From Monosiga brevicollis MX1 (lineage: Eukaryota > Opisthokonta > Choanoflagellata > Craspedida > Salpingoecidae), in assembly GCF_000002865.3 (NCBI RefSeq), contig NW_001865054.1:691450-755449 (forward strand): 64,000 nucleotides of DNA, given 5' to 3'. Position 1 is the stretch's first letter. Each line of letters starts with the position of its first letter. A model generated the notes under the pieces. It saw only the letters and a program-made list of their open reading frames with translations, was not told where the DNA came from and searched no databases. This document shows, piece by piece, positions 35,576-46,288 of this stretch. Both the position numbers and the translations under genes were made by a program.

Positions 35576-37558
35576 ATGGTCAAGATGGCAGCGCCTCGAG
35601 GCATGACCCAGCCAGCCACGGCTTATTTTCCAGATGCAGAAGAGCCATCGACGTTACCCGTTTCCTCCCCCGATGACCCCATCATGATTTTAAGCCCCGA
35701 ACTCCTGGGTTCGGCTCGTTTGCCTCCCATGTCCAGTCAAGAACGCCAACAATACATTGATGGCTTTACCATCAAAGCCAAGGTTGGTCCAGCACTTTGA
35801 CCCTCGGCGACGCTGTACCATTTTGGCCCACCCTGACCACCAAGCCCACGCCTCACCGCGCGCGGCCGGCCTCTCTTTCCCCGATGCCTCGTAGTATGTT
35901 GGCACCATCGAGGTGCCCGAGAGCCGAGGAGAGCAAATGGCAATTACTGCCATCAACCGCGTGCGCGTACGTTCTTCTTCTTCTCCTTCTCCTTCTCTTC
36001 TCTCTCTCTCTCTCCCTCTCCCCCCACCCCTCCTGTCTCTCTCGTTCTCTTCTTCCTCTATTCTTTCTGGCACCCCAGCCCAGAGTATCATTTTCATTCG
36101 CGATGGACCCGGGGCTGCGCTTTTGATGCATGACGCTAGGCGGCGCACAAAGCCAGCAAGGAGCAGAAGCAACGCGTGTGGCTGGCCATTTCCACTGCTG
36201 GTCTCAAAATCATGAACTTTTCCCATTATACCATTCAAGACTCATATGCCCTATCGCAAATTTCTTACACCACCTTGCTGCCGAGCAATCCCCAAGTCTT
36301 CTCCGTCGTCACCGCCAACACTTCGGTTCAACCGCCCGTTTACAAATGCCATGTCTTCAAGAGTAAGAGCCGAGTGAGTACCCTGTGAACGGATATGGGC
36401 CCCATCCCCGACCTCCCTCACATGCACGCATCGTGCACGCGAAGCCGACGGTGGTCTGCATCGTACCAGACACTCCGCCTCACCATCCACCTTGCCGGTC
36501 TGGTGCTTCCTTAGTCACGAGAGATTACCACCCTGTTGGGCCGCTGCTTCAGCATTGAATTAGAGGAGCAACGGTGAGTTACTTGGATGTCTGTCTGCCT
36601 TGACGACTTCCGAATCGCAACTCAAGACACCTCCTCTGCCTCAACCTGCTGTCACAGGAAGCGCATTCAAGAACGCAGTCAATATGGTCAGCTTGCCGTA
36701 CCACATAATCAGAGCGCCCGCAGCGCGCCAACTGCCCACCTCACCCACCTTCCCATGACTCGCCCGTGTCTGCTTTACCTATGTTTGGCATGTTTTCCTC
36801 TGGTCTGGGCCCGTCTTGTTCGCTTGTTCGTGTGTCTCCCATTTTATGTGCCGCATGTGCATGCTCAACCCTTCTAGCTTCACGAGCAGCGTAAGCACTG
36901 CTTTGGCGAGATATGGCTTGTGAAATCTCGTTTTGCGCTTCTGAGATTCCACCGGCGCTTACAATTTTGAACGCGGAGCAAGCTGATTTGACTGCCTTGC
37001 CACCGTCACTCTCAGGACGCCTCAGGGGGGAGCTCGATCACGCGCAGCCACCTCAAGTGCGGGTTATCGCCCTGTGCAGCCTCGTTCGCGGGCCAGCACT
37101 CTCAATGGCAGCGGTGGCAGTAGCAGCTTTCCCGCCATCGTGAGCGAAATTCATCGCAAGTATGTCCCCTTCCCACTCTTGTAGCCAAGCTCAGGCATGC
37201 CTTGATACTCACTTCTCTGACACAAAATTGTAACAGGATTGAGCAGCTGCCCATCAATTCCGCAGACTCGGCCTTTTTGCAGATTCGACTGGACCAGGTG
37301 TGACCAAACTCGCCCGCAACATAGGCTTCCATGATGATACATATGCCACTGACAAGCATGTGCTGATCGACAATTGACCATGCCCACGTACAGCTCTCCG
37401 ACTTGTACACGCACGCGCAAAATCGCCTGGAGGTTCGCCTTGCCAGTCCTTGCTCGATCGCTGCCAAACCAGTCATCTTTCTCATCCCTTCCGTCCTACA
37501 GGAGACCCAATCGCGGTTGATGCATGAGCGTAGCTTGCGACGCCAGTCCCAGGCTTGA
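35576..37558 (+). CDS. PTB-domain adaptor with C-terminal coiled coil
   Basis: Ten exons join in phase: 35576-35782, 35895-35966, 36140-36373, 36515-36573, 36658-36686, a 13-base microexon 36878-36890, 37016-37159, 37237-37297, 37394-37432 and 37502-37558. The PTB (PID) fold is visible: YVGTIEVPESRGEQMAITAI (first strand and helix), RVWLAISTAGLKIMN, the ISYTTLLPSNPQVFSVV strand pair, YKCHVFKSKSR and the final helix EITTLLGRCFSIELEEQ. A Ser/Arg-rich linker and a short coiled coil (IRLDQLSDLYTHAQNRLEET) follow. The plan resembles GULP1, LDLRAP1 and Numb relatives, which bind NPxY motifs in receptor tails for endocytosis or signalling. The exact orthologue is not clear. The microexon makes simple gene prediction likely to fail here. 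Confidence 0.82.
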
Positions 37559-38292
37559 GAGACATGCTTGCGTAGGGGCCTTGTGAGTGAGCCTTGTTGA
37601 CTCTAAAGACCCTTGTGCATGACCGCAGGCGGTTGTGTTCTTGTTCTTAAATTCCAGTCTTCCAAATTCAATTGCTGAAGCAGGGCAGGAGCTCACCATG
37701 CCATTATATTCACAAATCTGCCAGCCTACGCAGGCTGGCCATCAACACCAATGTCCCAGTGCCATCAAAGACCAAGACAAAACGAACAAGCATGCCACTA
37801 TAAAATGATGGCACATAAAAAGCACTCAGATACAGCAGGCAAGACCGAAACGCGAACGAGAAAGCGGGGCAGAAAGAGCCCCAGCGGAACGCAACACACA
37901 AATCACTTAAGACTGCCCACGCCAACCACAAAGGCATCCAAACAACAACAACAACAACATCGTGGGGCAGAAAAAAAAAGGAAGGGGGGGGGGGGGGGGG
38001 GGGGGGGAAAAAAATCCCAAACNNNNNNNNNNNNNNNNNNNNNNNNNNNNNNNNNNNNNNNNNNNNNNNNNNGGGGGGGGGGGGGGGGAAGAATATCCAA
38101 ACACTGGTCAAAAAGAGCCAGACAAAAGCACGCCCAAAAAAAACAAAAAAACAGTCAACAATCAACCCTCTTATCCAGGCTCACACAGAGAAGTGAAAAC
38201 AACACCTCGGCTCAGACAACATGCTGTTGAGAGTGAGGGAAATAAGAGAAGCGACGCAAGACACGCGACTGCGTGCCCTGTGGCATGGAACC
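37559..38292. other. Intergenic between convergent genes with an assembly gap
   Basis: 3' flanks of the PTB gene and MYB. It contains poly-G runs on both sides of a 50-base N run. The open frames crossing it are artefacts. Confidence 0.6.
38023..38072. other. Assembly gap (Ns)
   Basis: Fifty Ns between poly-G runs (37984-38007 and 38073-38088). The flank sequence resembles itself on both sides (G-run, then A-rich), so the gap may be a mis-joined homopolymer. Confidence 0.99.
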
Positions 38293-40427
38293 TCACAGAC
38301 CTTTGTTCAACAATTTCTCCATCGTTTCGTTGACCTCTGCGCTGCCTCCAGAAGAAAGGCAACCATACATCCCAATGGTAAGCTGAAACGCCGGGGCGTC
38401 CGAGGGGGAGAGACGTGATGGAGAACGCCAGGGAGAGACGTTGCCAAAGCGCCGATTGCTGGTGCGCGGCGAGGACATCATGCTAGGATAGCTGATGGGC
38501 GCTGAGGAGGGATCCACGGCCACGGGACGAGGCTTCGCAGAATTCGCAGAATAGAGGCATTTCTTGACATTGATGCGAGGGGATGGTTGATTCGAAGCCA
38601 GAGAGCTGAGGGTGGGCTTGTTGGATGTGCTGCTGGCGGCATTTCCATTGGTGTTCTCGGCGTCCTGGAAGCGGCTGTACAGATTGACACGCGGGTTTGA
38701 ACTTGACTGGCGCGGAGAAGAAAAGTTGAGGAACCGAGAGGGAGAAGGAGAGGCTTTTGAATGTTGTGGCGTCTTCAAGAGGTCCTTGGCTTTTGGTGTA
38801 TTGGGGAAGACGATGTGATTGAAATCATCCGTGCTCTCGCGCAATTGTTCATGCATGGTTGCCTGCGCGTCATCGGTGTCGATCAACTTGGATTGCGACA
38901 CCTCTACACCAAGCGATCGGGGTGAACAAGGAAATGAGGTATCAGAAAGCGACAAGAATGAGAACCAAAAGCCCGTTGGAAGCGGCACACATGAACGTGT
39001 GGCATGGACCAGACGAGACGTACGGAGTAAAGCATTGGCGGCGGCAGTATCTTCGTCGGCATTGAGGGTGCGATCCGAGTTGGCGTCGAGGTGTGGAGGC
39101 TCTTGGTCATAGTGTATACGTTTACGCGGCGTTGTTTGCAGTGGGCTCACACCAAAGTCGTTCAAGTCTTGCGGCTCCTCCAGCAAGGGCTGGTAGCAGT
39201 ACTTGTGAGGTGTGTAGGGAGAGAGAAGAGCGCTGGAGCTGCGACCAGAGGCACCAGTGGCTGGTGTGGAGACGCCGGCTTGCGTGGCGGGTGTGCGGGG
39301 CGGCGAGCCCATGCTGGCACCCGAGATGGTCATGGGCGAGGCATGTGCTCGTTTGCCGCTAGTTCGGGGTGTCACGTCGTTGGCGCTGAGTGCAGCGCTT
39401 TCATCATCAGTGGCGGCCTTTGGCTTGGCCGGAGATGCTCGATTGGAGGCAGCCCCAGACTTGCTTGCAACCGGCGAGGGCGAGGAAACATAGTCAGGGC
39501 CCGGCGTCAGCGGGGTATCGGGCAAACTGCCTGTCGGTGGGGCAGAATGATGCCGCTTGGTCTCGCGGCGCCGCATAGTGGAGTTCCAGCGGTTTTTAAT
39601 GGCGTTGTCCGTGCGCCCTGGCAAGAGTTTCGCAATTTCGGCCCATTTATTGCCAAGGTCTCGGTGAGCCTGCAAGAGCGTTTCATCTTCAAACGTGGAC
39701 CAGGGGGCTTTGTTGATGTCCGGATTCAGATGGTTGTGCCAACTGCATTATTCAGGCAGCACAAGAAGGATGAAGGATGAGGGTGGATATCAAGCAAGGT
39801 AGGCAAGGTGGAGACGGTTGGCAAAGGCTTTTATGTAACAGACGCGCCGTGACCCACCGCTCGCGACATTGCTTGCCAACACGACCGGGCAAGTGCTGGG
39901 CAATCTGAGACCACTTCTTCGCGCCATATTGCTTGACCAAACGCACAACCAGCTCGTCCTCCTACAGCAAAAACAGACGTGTGCATGAGATGACCAAAAA
40001 AACACGATACTGAAAAGCGACGTCATCTACAAAAGTCAAAAAAAAATGGCGCTGGCGCCAGATCATGGACGGCAAATATCATGACGTACACACACACACA
40101 CACACACAACAGAAAAACCCACAGTTTTGGCGCTGGCGCCAAGCGCCGTCGCTAGCCACATCGTAAATGGCATCGCTTGCACAACATAAGCACAACAGAA
40201 AGCAAAGACAGAACTCACCTCTGTGGTCCAGTTGCCCTTGGTTGATCCAGACTATCATTCAAGGAAGCACCAAGGCGCAGCATTTCGCAACGATGAACAA
40301 AGCGAGGAGAATGTTGGTGTAAAGTATTGCGCTGCCAAAGAAAACAAAATAAATGGCAGCGCGTCTGCCTTTCTCAGCGCAAAGTCAAACCTACCGTCAA
40401 ACCCTTCTTGGGACGCTTGTCAGCCAT
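38293..40427 (-). CDS. MYB: MYB transcription factor, c-Myb type with two repeats
   Basis: Exons: 40427-40395, about 40238-40219, 39961-39858, 39742-39024 and 38903-38293. The start [11 protein letters not shown] leads straight into repeat 2 ([46 protein letters not shown]) and repeat 3 ([48 protein letters not shown]). The spaced tryptophans, and the strings [14 protein letters not shown] and [12 protein letters not shown], mark it as the animal/3R-Myb lineage. Repeat 1 is absent. The rest (about 400 residues) is Ser/Pro-rich with several SP/TP sites, as expected for cyclin-dependent control, and I see no other domain. Two E2F-like GGCGCTGGCGCC motifs lie in intron 2 (40047-40060 and 40125-40146). 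Confidence 0.92.
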
Positions 40428-42480
40428 GCCAAAGATCTGAAAGCCAATGGCAGCGGCAGCAGAGCTACAGACACCAGACCAAGATAACATGGGGAAGCAA
40501 TGGCGAGTCAGCTTGGGTTCGGGTTGTTCCGAGCCACTAAAGGCGCGAGCATTGTGGTTGGGTGTGTTGCGGCTGAGATTGTAACGGCAGTTCTGTTGCC
40601 AGACAAAGAAAAAAAAAAAGCGAGACACGACCAGCCACGGGCAGCACCGAAGAGAGGATGCACCAGCATGCTTGAACCGGGGTTATCTTTGTGAGCAACA
40701 AGACGAGAGTTGGCAGTATACCTGGTGCAGGTTGGTTGAGGAAGCGGGGGAAAAGGGCGCTGCCGTTATGGCGGCTGTTGCACCCAGCGCACTGTTGAGC
40801 CGACTCAAGAACGAGTGGGTTGATGATGATGATGATGATGATGGAGGAACTGGGGTAATGCCAACCGCCGCGAGTTGGATCGCATTCGGTGGGCAGTGGC
40901 AGGTCAAGCGGCGGTGGGACGCGACGGTGGAGGCACCAAGTTCAACGGCCGTTGGTGGGTCGGCCGCTGAAAGTCGCGTTGGCGACGCCAAAAGAACAAG
41001 TCAAACAAAGAAAGCCAACGGAAGAGAAGAAGAATCCTTCATACAAGGCGCAACCACGCGCGCGGTGGTTTTGGCGGTGGCGCGCCAGGCACCAACAACA
41101 CAAGCGCGGGAGGCAAGAAGGCCGAGCAGGCTTCGACGCAAAAGCACAGACAAAGAAGAAAGCAAAAGAAAAGTGGCGCTGGAACAAGAATCGAGGGGTC
41201 GATGTGGGGAGAAGAAGTGGCGAAGGGAAAGAGGTGGAGGCGGATTGTTGTAGCAAGATACCACCACAGCCACAGTCAGTCAATGACGGTTTTTTTTTTG
41301 TCTATTGTGAGTGTGTGGTGTGTGTATGCGTGTGTGATGTGTGTGGGTGGGGGAGAGAAAGGGTGCGGTGCCAAGAGAAGCAGTCGGGACTGGGAGACTA
41401 ACGGAAACTCAAACTGGGCGCGCGCGATCGTTCTCCTTCTCCTTCTCGTTGTAACTGTGGTAAGAATGGTCGTGATCGTTATGTGTCATTTAACGTTTGG
41501 GCGCCAGCGCGGTTTTTTTTTTTTGTCTCTTTGCTTGTTGTTCCTGTTAGCTATTCTCTCATAGAGGCATGACTGGTGCCACACTGTTGGGTGGGTGTGA
41601 TGCGAGGGTGTGGTGAACTGTGGGATGTGGACCAGCTTATTGGCTTGTTATTTCGGTGTGACCCTTGTTACAGGTGTGAGAGATGATGATGTAACGGCGA
41701 CTTTAAGCTTGGGGTCTTTAACGGTCGCTGCTCTCAATCAGTCGTGATGTTGAAAGTCAAAAAAGAAATGTGAATGCAGCGCTCACCAACAGAGTTATCG
41801 TGGCCACCACGGCACCGTGGCTGCTTTGCTTATCGACGCATCCAATGCATGCATCGGATCTCATGTCTCACTTGGCCAGCGGCTGCCCTTTTTCGCTACC
41901 CAGCCATAGTGCCCAGCCAAGCTTGCTTGCGAACGAAGAATAAATTGGTTGACAATGTTTTTTCGGACCAAAACAATACCAAATCTTGAAACGCCCACAT
42001 ACCAAGTCAATGCTGACAATTCAGCCACCACCACCAGATGCTGGCAACGGCCAAAGCGGCGGACAACTCGTGTCTCCTCACAACCCGGTGTCCTTGTTCA
42101 AGATCAAGTCACATGCACGCAATTAATGCACAACAAACTTGAAAAACTTCATGCTGCCTCCACGTGTGGCAGTACTCGGAAAGTCATATGGTGGACTGTA
42201 TGCCGGGCAGTACGCGGGGTCTTGTCTGCAAACCACTCGAAGCGCCAGAAGAATAAATGGTCAGCTGTACCAGAGACTGATAGCCTCTGCGCTTCATCTT
42301 TGCATAAGGACGGTTTTGCAAAAAATGTCCAGGCCGTGACTTACGCAGACCCACAATGATCGCCCGCAAAGGGCCGGTCGCCATTGGCCGCGTCCTCCCT
42401 AAAGCCAGAGGCAATCGCAGCCGCAGAGCAAGACAACACGACAAAGCCGCACGGATAGAATGAGCGGCACTGATCCGTCC
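40428..42480. other. Upstream of MYB; no gene recognised
   Basis: This stretch covers the MYB promoter/5' leader and the 3' flank of the fibrinogen-like gene. A plus-strand open frame at 40672-41253 is repetitive and charged, with an Asp run from a GAT repeat (40822-40843), and shows no motif. A GGGCGCCAGCGC motif followed by poly-T lies at 41499-41522. One or more last exons of the fibrinogen-like gene may lie at the right end. Confidence 0.45.
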
Positions 42481-42499
42481 TGCCAAATCTTCAGCTGCG

Positions 42500-45400
42500 T
42501 ACAAGCGCAGCTATTTTCAGAGAGTAAAGTATGAAGCTCACCAGCATGTATGTACTCTATCGCATGTCCCAAGTTCGGGACCAAACTGGTTTCTAGACCG
42601 CCGAACGCAAAGTCAGATCGTGTGTCTCGACTGGTCATGGGCAAAAAAGTGGGGTCGAAAACGGATTCGGCCAATACTCAGCCGAGTTCATCACCAGTTC
42701 ACCACCAGCACCTGAGGCACGCACGTACCGGTGACCCCATTCAAAGTTGGCAGACAACTCAATGTCAACTGCACCAAGCACGTTCATGGGACCAACGGGA
42801 TACTCCACAGACACCGATTGCGCTGCATTTGTTAAAAGCTTGGCCCAATAGTCTCCCACCATAGTAAATTTGGCAAACAAGAACGGTGTAAACTCGGCGT
42901 CCGTGTACAGAATGTATTCTGCTGCTGGCATGACATCTGGGATGGCAACAGAGGCGCCGGTGTAGCAAGAGTCTTGAGCATCCATGCACAAGACCGTGCG
43001 GCTACTCTGCCTCAAACGCTGCATAGCGCCTCCAGTCTGCGAAGCAAGAAGAAGCAAGAGGAAGAGAGTCAAAACACAAAACACAAGAATAAGCCCGGGC
43101 GGAGAGCATCAAACTATTGGAATTAGAGTGCGCTGGCACGCCATTTCAAACACATTCCCACACACGAAAGATCGTAACTCACATTGCTCAGCACCAGCGT
43201 CCAACCCTTTGACTGCACGCCCATCAAGCAAAAGTTCTTTGTGACAAGGACAAGTAAGTCCAGCGAGACACAGATGATGTGAGGTGGTGGATGAGCAAAC
43301 CACGTTCCTTTGCACATTCTTCTTTCTTGGATGAGCAATGAAGCAACAGCAGCTGTCATACCTGATAGACTGTGTTGGCGGGCTGAATGTAGTACATGCC
43401 TGAGGCGGCATTGGGTACGAGCTGGTAGATCTGGTCACAGCTGCGTGCTGGGTTGGCCGGCGTCGCACCCAGGGTATGAAAAGTGGCTGGCTGATAACGC
43501 ACAAAAATCTTATAGTCCATGGAGCCGTGGCGGTGCGCCTCGGCCGGAAACGTATACAAGGGGTCGTACGCAGGACAATAACTAGTCGTTCCAAACACCA
43601 ATGTGATGAACGCACGGCAGCGAGTTTTTATTACAATAATAGCCTTGATCATACCGTTGAGTGCGCCCAGTTCAAAAAAAAAACTCACCTGATTGCGGCT
43701 TCATCAGGAGGACAGTAATCACCATAAAAAGGCCGATCTTCAGCGTCCGTTGTATGCATCCAGCACGCATGCACGTCTGCGCACTTATTCAAGGTTGTGC
43801 TAAAGGAGGTGGGCATGGTTCGATGCCCCCAATGGAATGCCGACTACAAACACCACGGGCAGCGTGGTGAGGAGCGGTCCGTGCCTTGTGGCGAGCGATT
43901 TGAGCTCCCTCCATCGACACAAGGAGGAGGTAGGCTCACGTTGGTATCAATCGGCAGCCAGCCCAGGGAGCTCATCGGGCCTTTGGGATAGCGCACTCTG
44001 ACCCCCTCCTACACAAGGCGCCGGCACATGAGATGCGACCATCCAAATGGCAAGTTCAAGGGTTCAACGGCACAGGCAGAGGAAGAAAGGTCTTGGCCGT
44101 ACATAAAGCGATGACGAAGGCTGGATATGACGCCAATACTCGCCCATCACCTCAAACTCAGCAAAGAGAAAGGGCACATTGTTCATGTCGGTCATGAGAA
44201 TTGAGGTGGCCATAGGCATGATGTCTGGTGTGGCCGTGGCCACACCGGCAAAGCATGGCTGTGACGTGTCGTTGCAAAGGACCTTGTGGTTGGTATCGGT
44301 CAGCGAGACGTAGGTATCACCATACATGGACAGCACCTGAACCCAACCACCCTCCTCCACATCCATGAGACAGAAGACGTTGTACGCAACGCCAAGCTTG
44401 GGCTGGATCCAATAGTATCCCGACTCGGAGTCAGGATGCACGGCCAAGATGGCTTCGCAAGAGGCAGCCGGAAACGCGGCGGAGTCACCGATTGAACCAA
44501 AAGCCACAGTATCGACCTTTGCTGCCAAATCTTCCACCAGACCTTCCAGCGCAGCCAGACCTTGCTGCAGCTCTGTCCGCTCTGCTGCGGCGATGCTGTC
44601 CTGGTCTGCCAAGCCATCGAGCGCAAGAGAGATGTTGGCTTGCAGTCTGGCCGATTCATTGGCCATGATCTGCGCAACGGCAGCGAGTTCGGAGATATTG
44701 GCGTGGATCGATGGTATGGTCGCTTCCAGATCATGGACACGAGAGTCAAGGCCTGCCAGGTCATCAACCAGCGCCGAGATGTTTGTTTGCAGGCCTGCCC
44801 AACCCAGCTCAAGAGCTTGTGTGCGCGCACCCAGTGCGGTCAACTGCAAAGCAAAGCTGCTGTTCAAGCCAGCATGACTGTCAGCGAGCTCATCGGCCAA
44901 ACCCTGCACGGTATCATTGAGTGCCTGCAGCTCATCTAGGCGAATGGGATGATGATATCGGTTGAACAATTAACCAAGAAGGCATTATGTAGAGTGGTGA
45001 GATTGGGCCTGTGGCGTGTGCGCTTGCTTGCTTGCCAAAGGCCTGACAGAAAAAGCACATGGGGTAAGCTTGTTCTACATACCTTTGGCAGCTAGAGACT
45101 GCTGCGCCTGCGAGAGTTCGGTTAGCGCCTGCTCCATCGATTGAACCTAAACATCGGGCAAAGTCAGCGGTTACAGGAATAGCGCGTCGAACAGCGTGTG
45201 AGCAGCAGCGCTTACCTTGTTGATCAAAGTGTCCACCAGCACGCCCGACTCGTCACTGGCGGTGCGCAACAGGATCTGATCGCCCTGCAAGATCAGATCG
45301 CCATTCTGAACCGTCAACTCGGGCTCCAGCGCTGTCAGCGTCGTCGATATTGACGTCAGTTTCAAGGACATCCGCAAAGCAAACCCAGCCAGTCCGATCC

Positions 45401-45529
45401 GATGCCCCGCCTCGAGCGCGCACACTCACACACAAGCACACGCTTTTTACTGCCCTGCAATCCCAAAGCAAACTACGTACCCGCTGCCAAAGCCAACAAG
45501 GCCAGACCTCCCAACAACAGCACCCTCAT
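42500..45529 (-). CDS. Secreted coiled-coil protein with two fibrinogen-like modules
   Basis: Exon 1 (45529-45481) is a signal peptide, MRVLLLGGLALLALAA. Exons at 45331-45216, 45146-45083 and 44935-44103 join in phase and encode a long heptad-type coiled coil (about 44930-44520). Module 1 follows: SCEAILAVHPDSESGYYWIQ, then FCLMDVEEGGW, PDIMPMATSILMTD and VPFLFAEFEVMGEYW. A later exon (about 44010-43940) gives VRVRYPKGPMSSLGWLPIDT. A linker exon with YCPAYDPLYTF leads to module 2 (43460-42740): SCDQIYQLVPNAASGMYYIQ, FCLMGVQSKGWTLVLSN, PDVMPAAEYILYTD, TPFLFAKFTMVGDYW and VSVEYPVGPMNVLG. The start of each resembles the fibrinogen C-terminal domain (S-G-x-Y-x-I-x-P, C-x-M, GGW). The last exons near 42640-42400 are uncertain. 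A lectin or matrix role is inferred. Confidence 0.65.
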
Positions 45530-46288
45530 TGCGACAATTGCAAAAAGAAGAACAAACTGAAAATGATACAAAAAAAAATAAAATAAAATTGCCGCTCCGC
45601 GATTCCGTGGCCTTGAAATACTTGTGCGCGCCTGCCTTTGTTGCCGGTGCTCTCTCTGTCTCTCTTCCCTCTCCTCCTCTCCTCTTCTCCTCCTCTACTC
45701 TCCTCTTCCCTCCTCTACTCTCCTCTTCTCCTCCTCGACTCTCCTCTTCTCCTCCTCAACTCTCCTCTTCTCTCCTCAACCCCGTCTGCCTTGACTTACA
45801 TACGAGCATCCGGGTGTTGCTACATGTCACGACATTTGGTCCGCTTTTGAGTGTTGTCATCATTTTTATTATGACTCACTTTTTATGCGCATTTTCCATG
45901 AATTTTTGAGGCATTTTTTGGGCCCCTGATGCTCCGATGGTATTCGGAAGAGGATTGAAGGTTTTGATGTTGTAGACAGCAAGGAGCATCGCGGGCCACG
46001 ATGTTATGAACAAAAAAAAAAGCATGGATAAAGTGGGCTGATAGCACAATATTCACTCGGATGCCGCAGCGTCCAACTTCCATCGGGGCTCTACATCGGT
46101 GCGAGCGATCTGAACCATCACGAAGCGAGTTTGAGGCGCATCAAAATTTTTTTTTGCATCCCTGCCTCTTCTCAATCAGGCTGACCTGACCATTCAATTA
46201 ATCCTCTATCCATGCCGTACCATAATTGCATTCAAATGATACCGAATCGATTATTGAGTCTAGGTTATCATACGAATGTGGCTCGTGT
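45530..46288. other. Intergenic with CT-rich minisatellite
   Basis: 5' flank of the fibrinogen-like gene and 3' flank of the receptor kinase. No gene recognised apart from the repeat annotated within it. Confidence 0.5.
45660..45781 (+). repeat. CT-rich minisatellite, unit about 24 bases
   Basis: Imperfect tandem copies of a unit like CTCTCCTCTTCTCCTCCTC followed by (A/G)A occur about five times. The plus strand is nearly pure pyrimidine. Confidence 0.85.

Noticed and set aside
40672-41253. Plus-strand open frame of 193 codons upstream of MYB
   Set aside because: Charged, repetitive, with an Asp run from a GAT repeat; no motif or splice partners.
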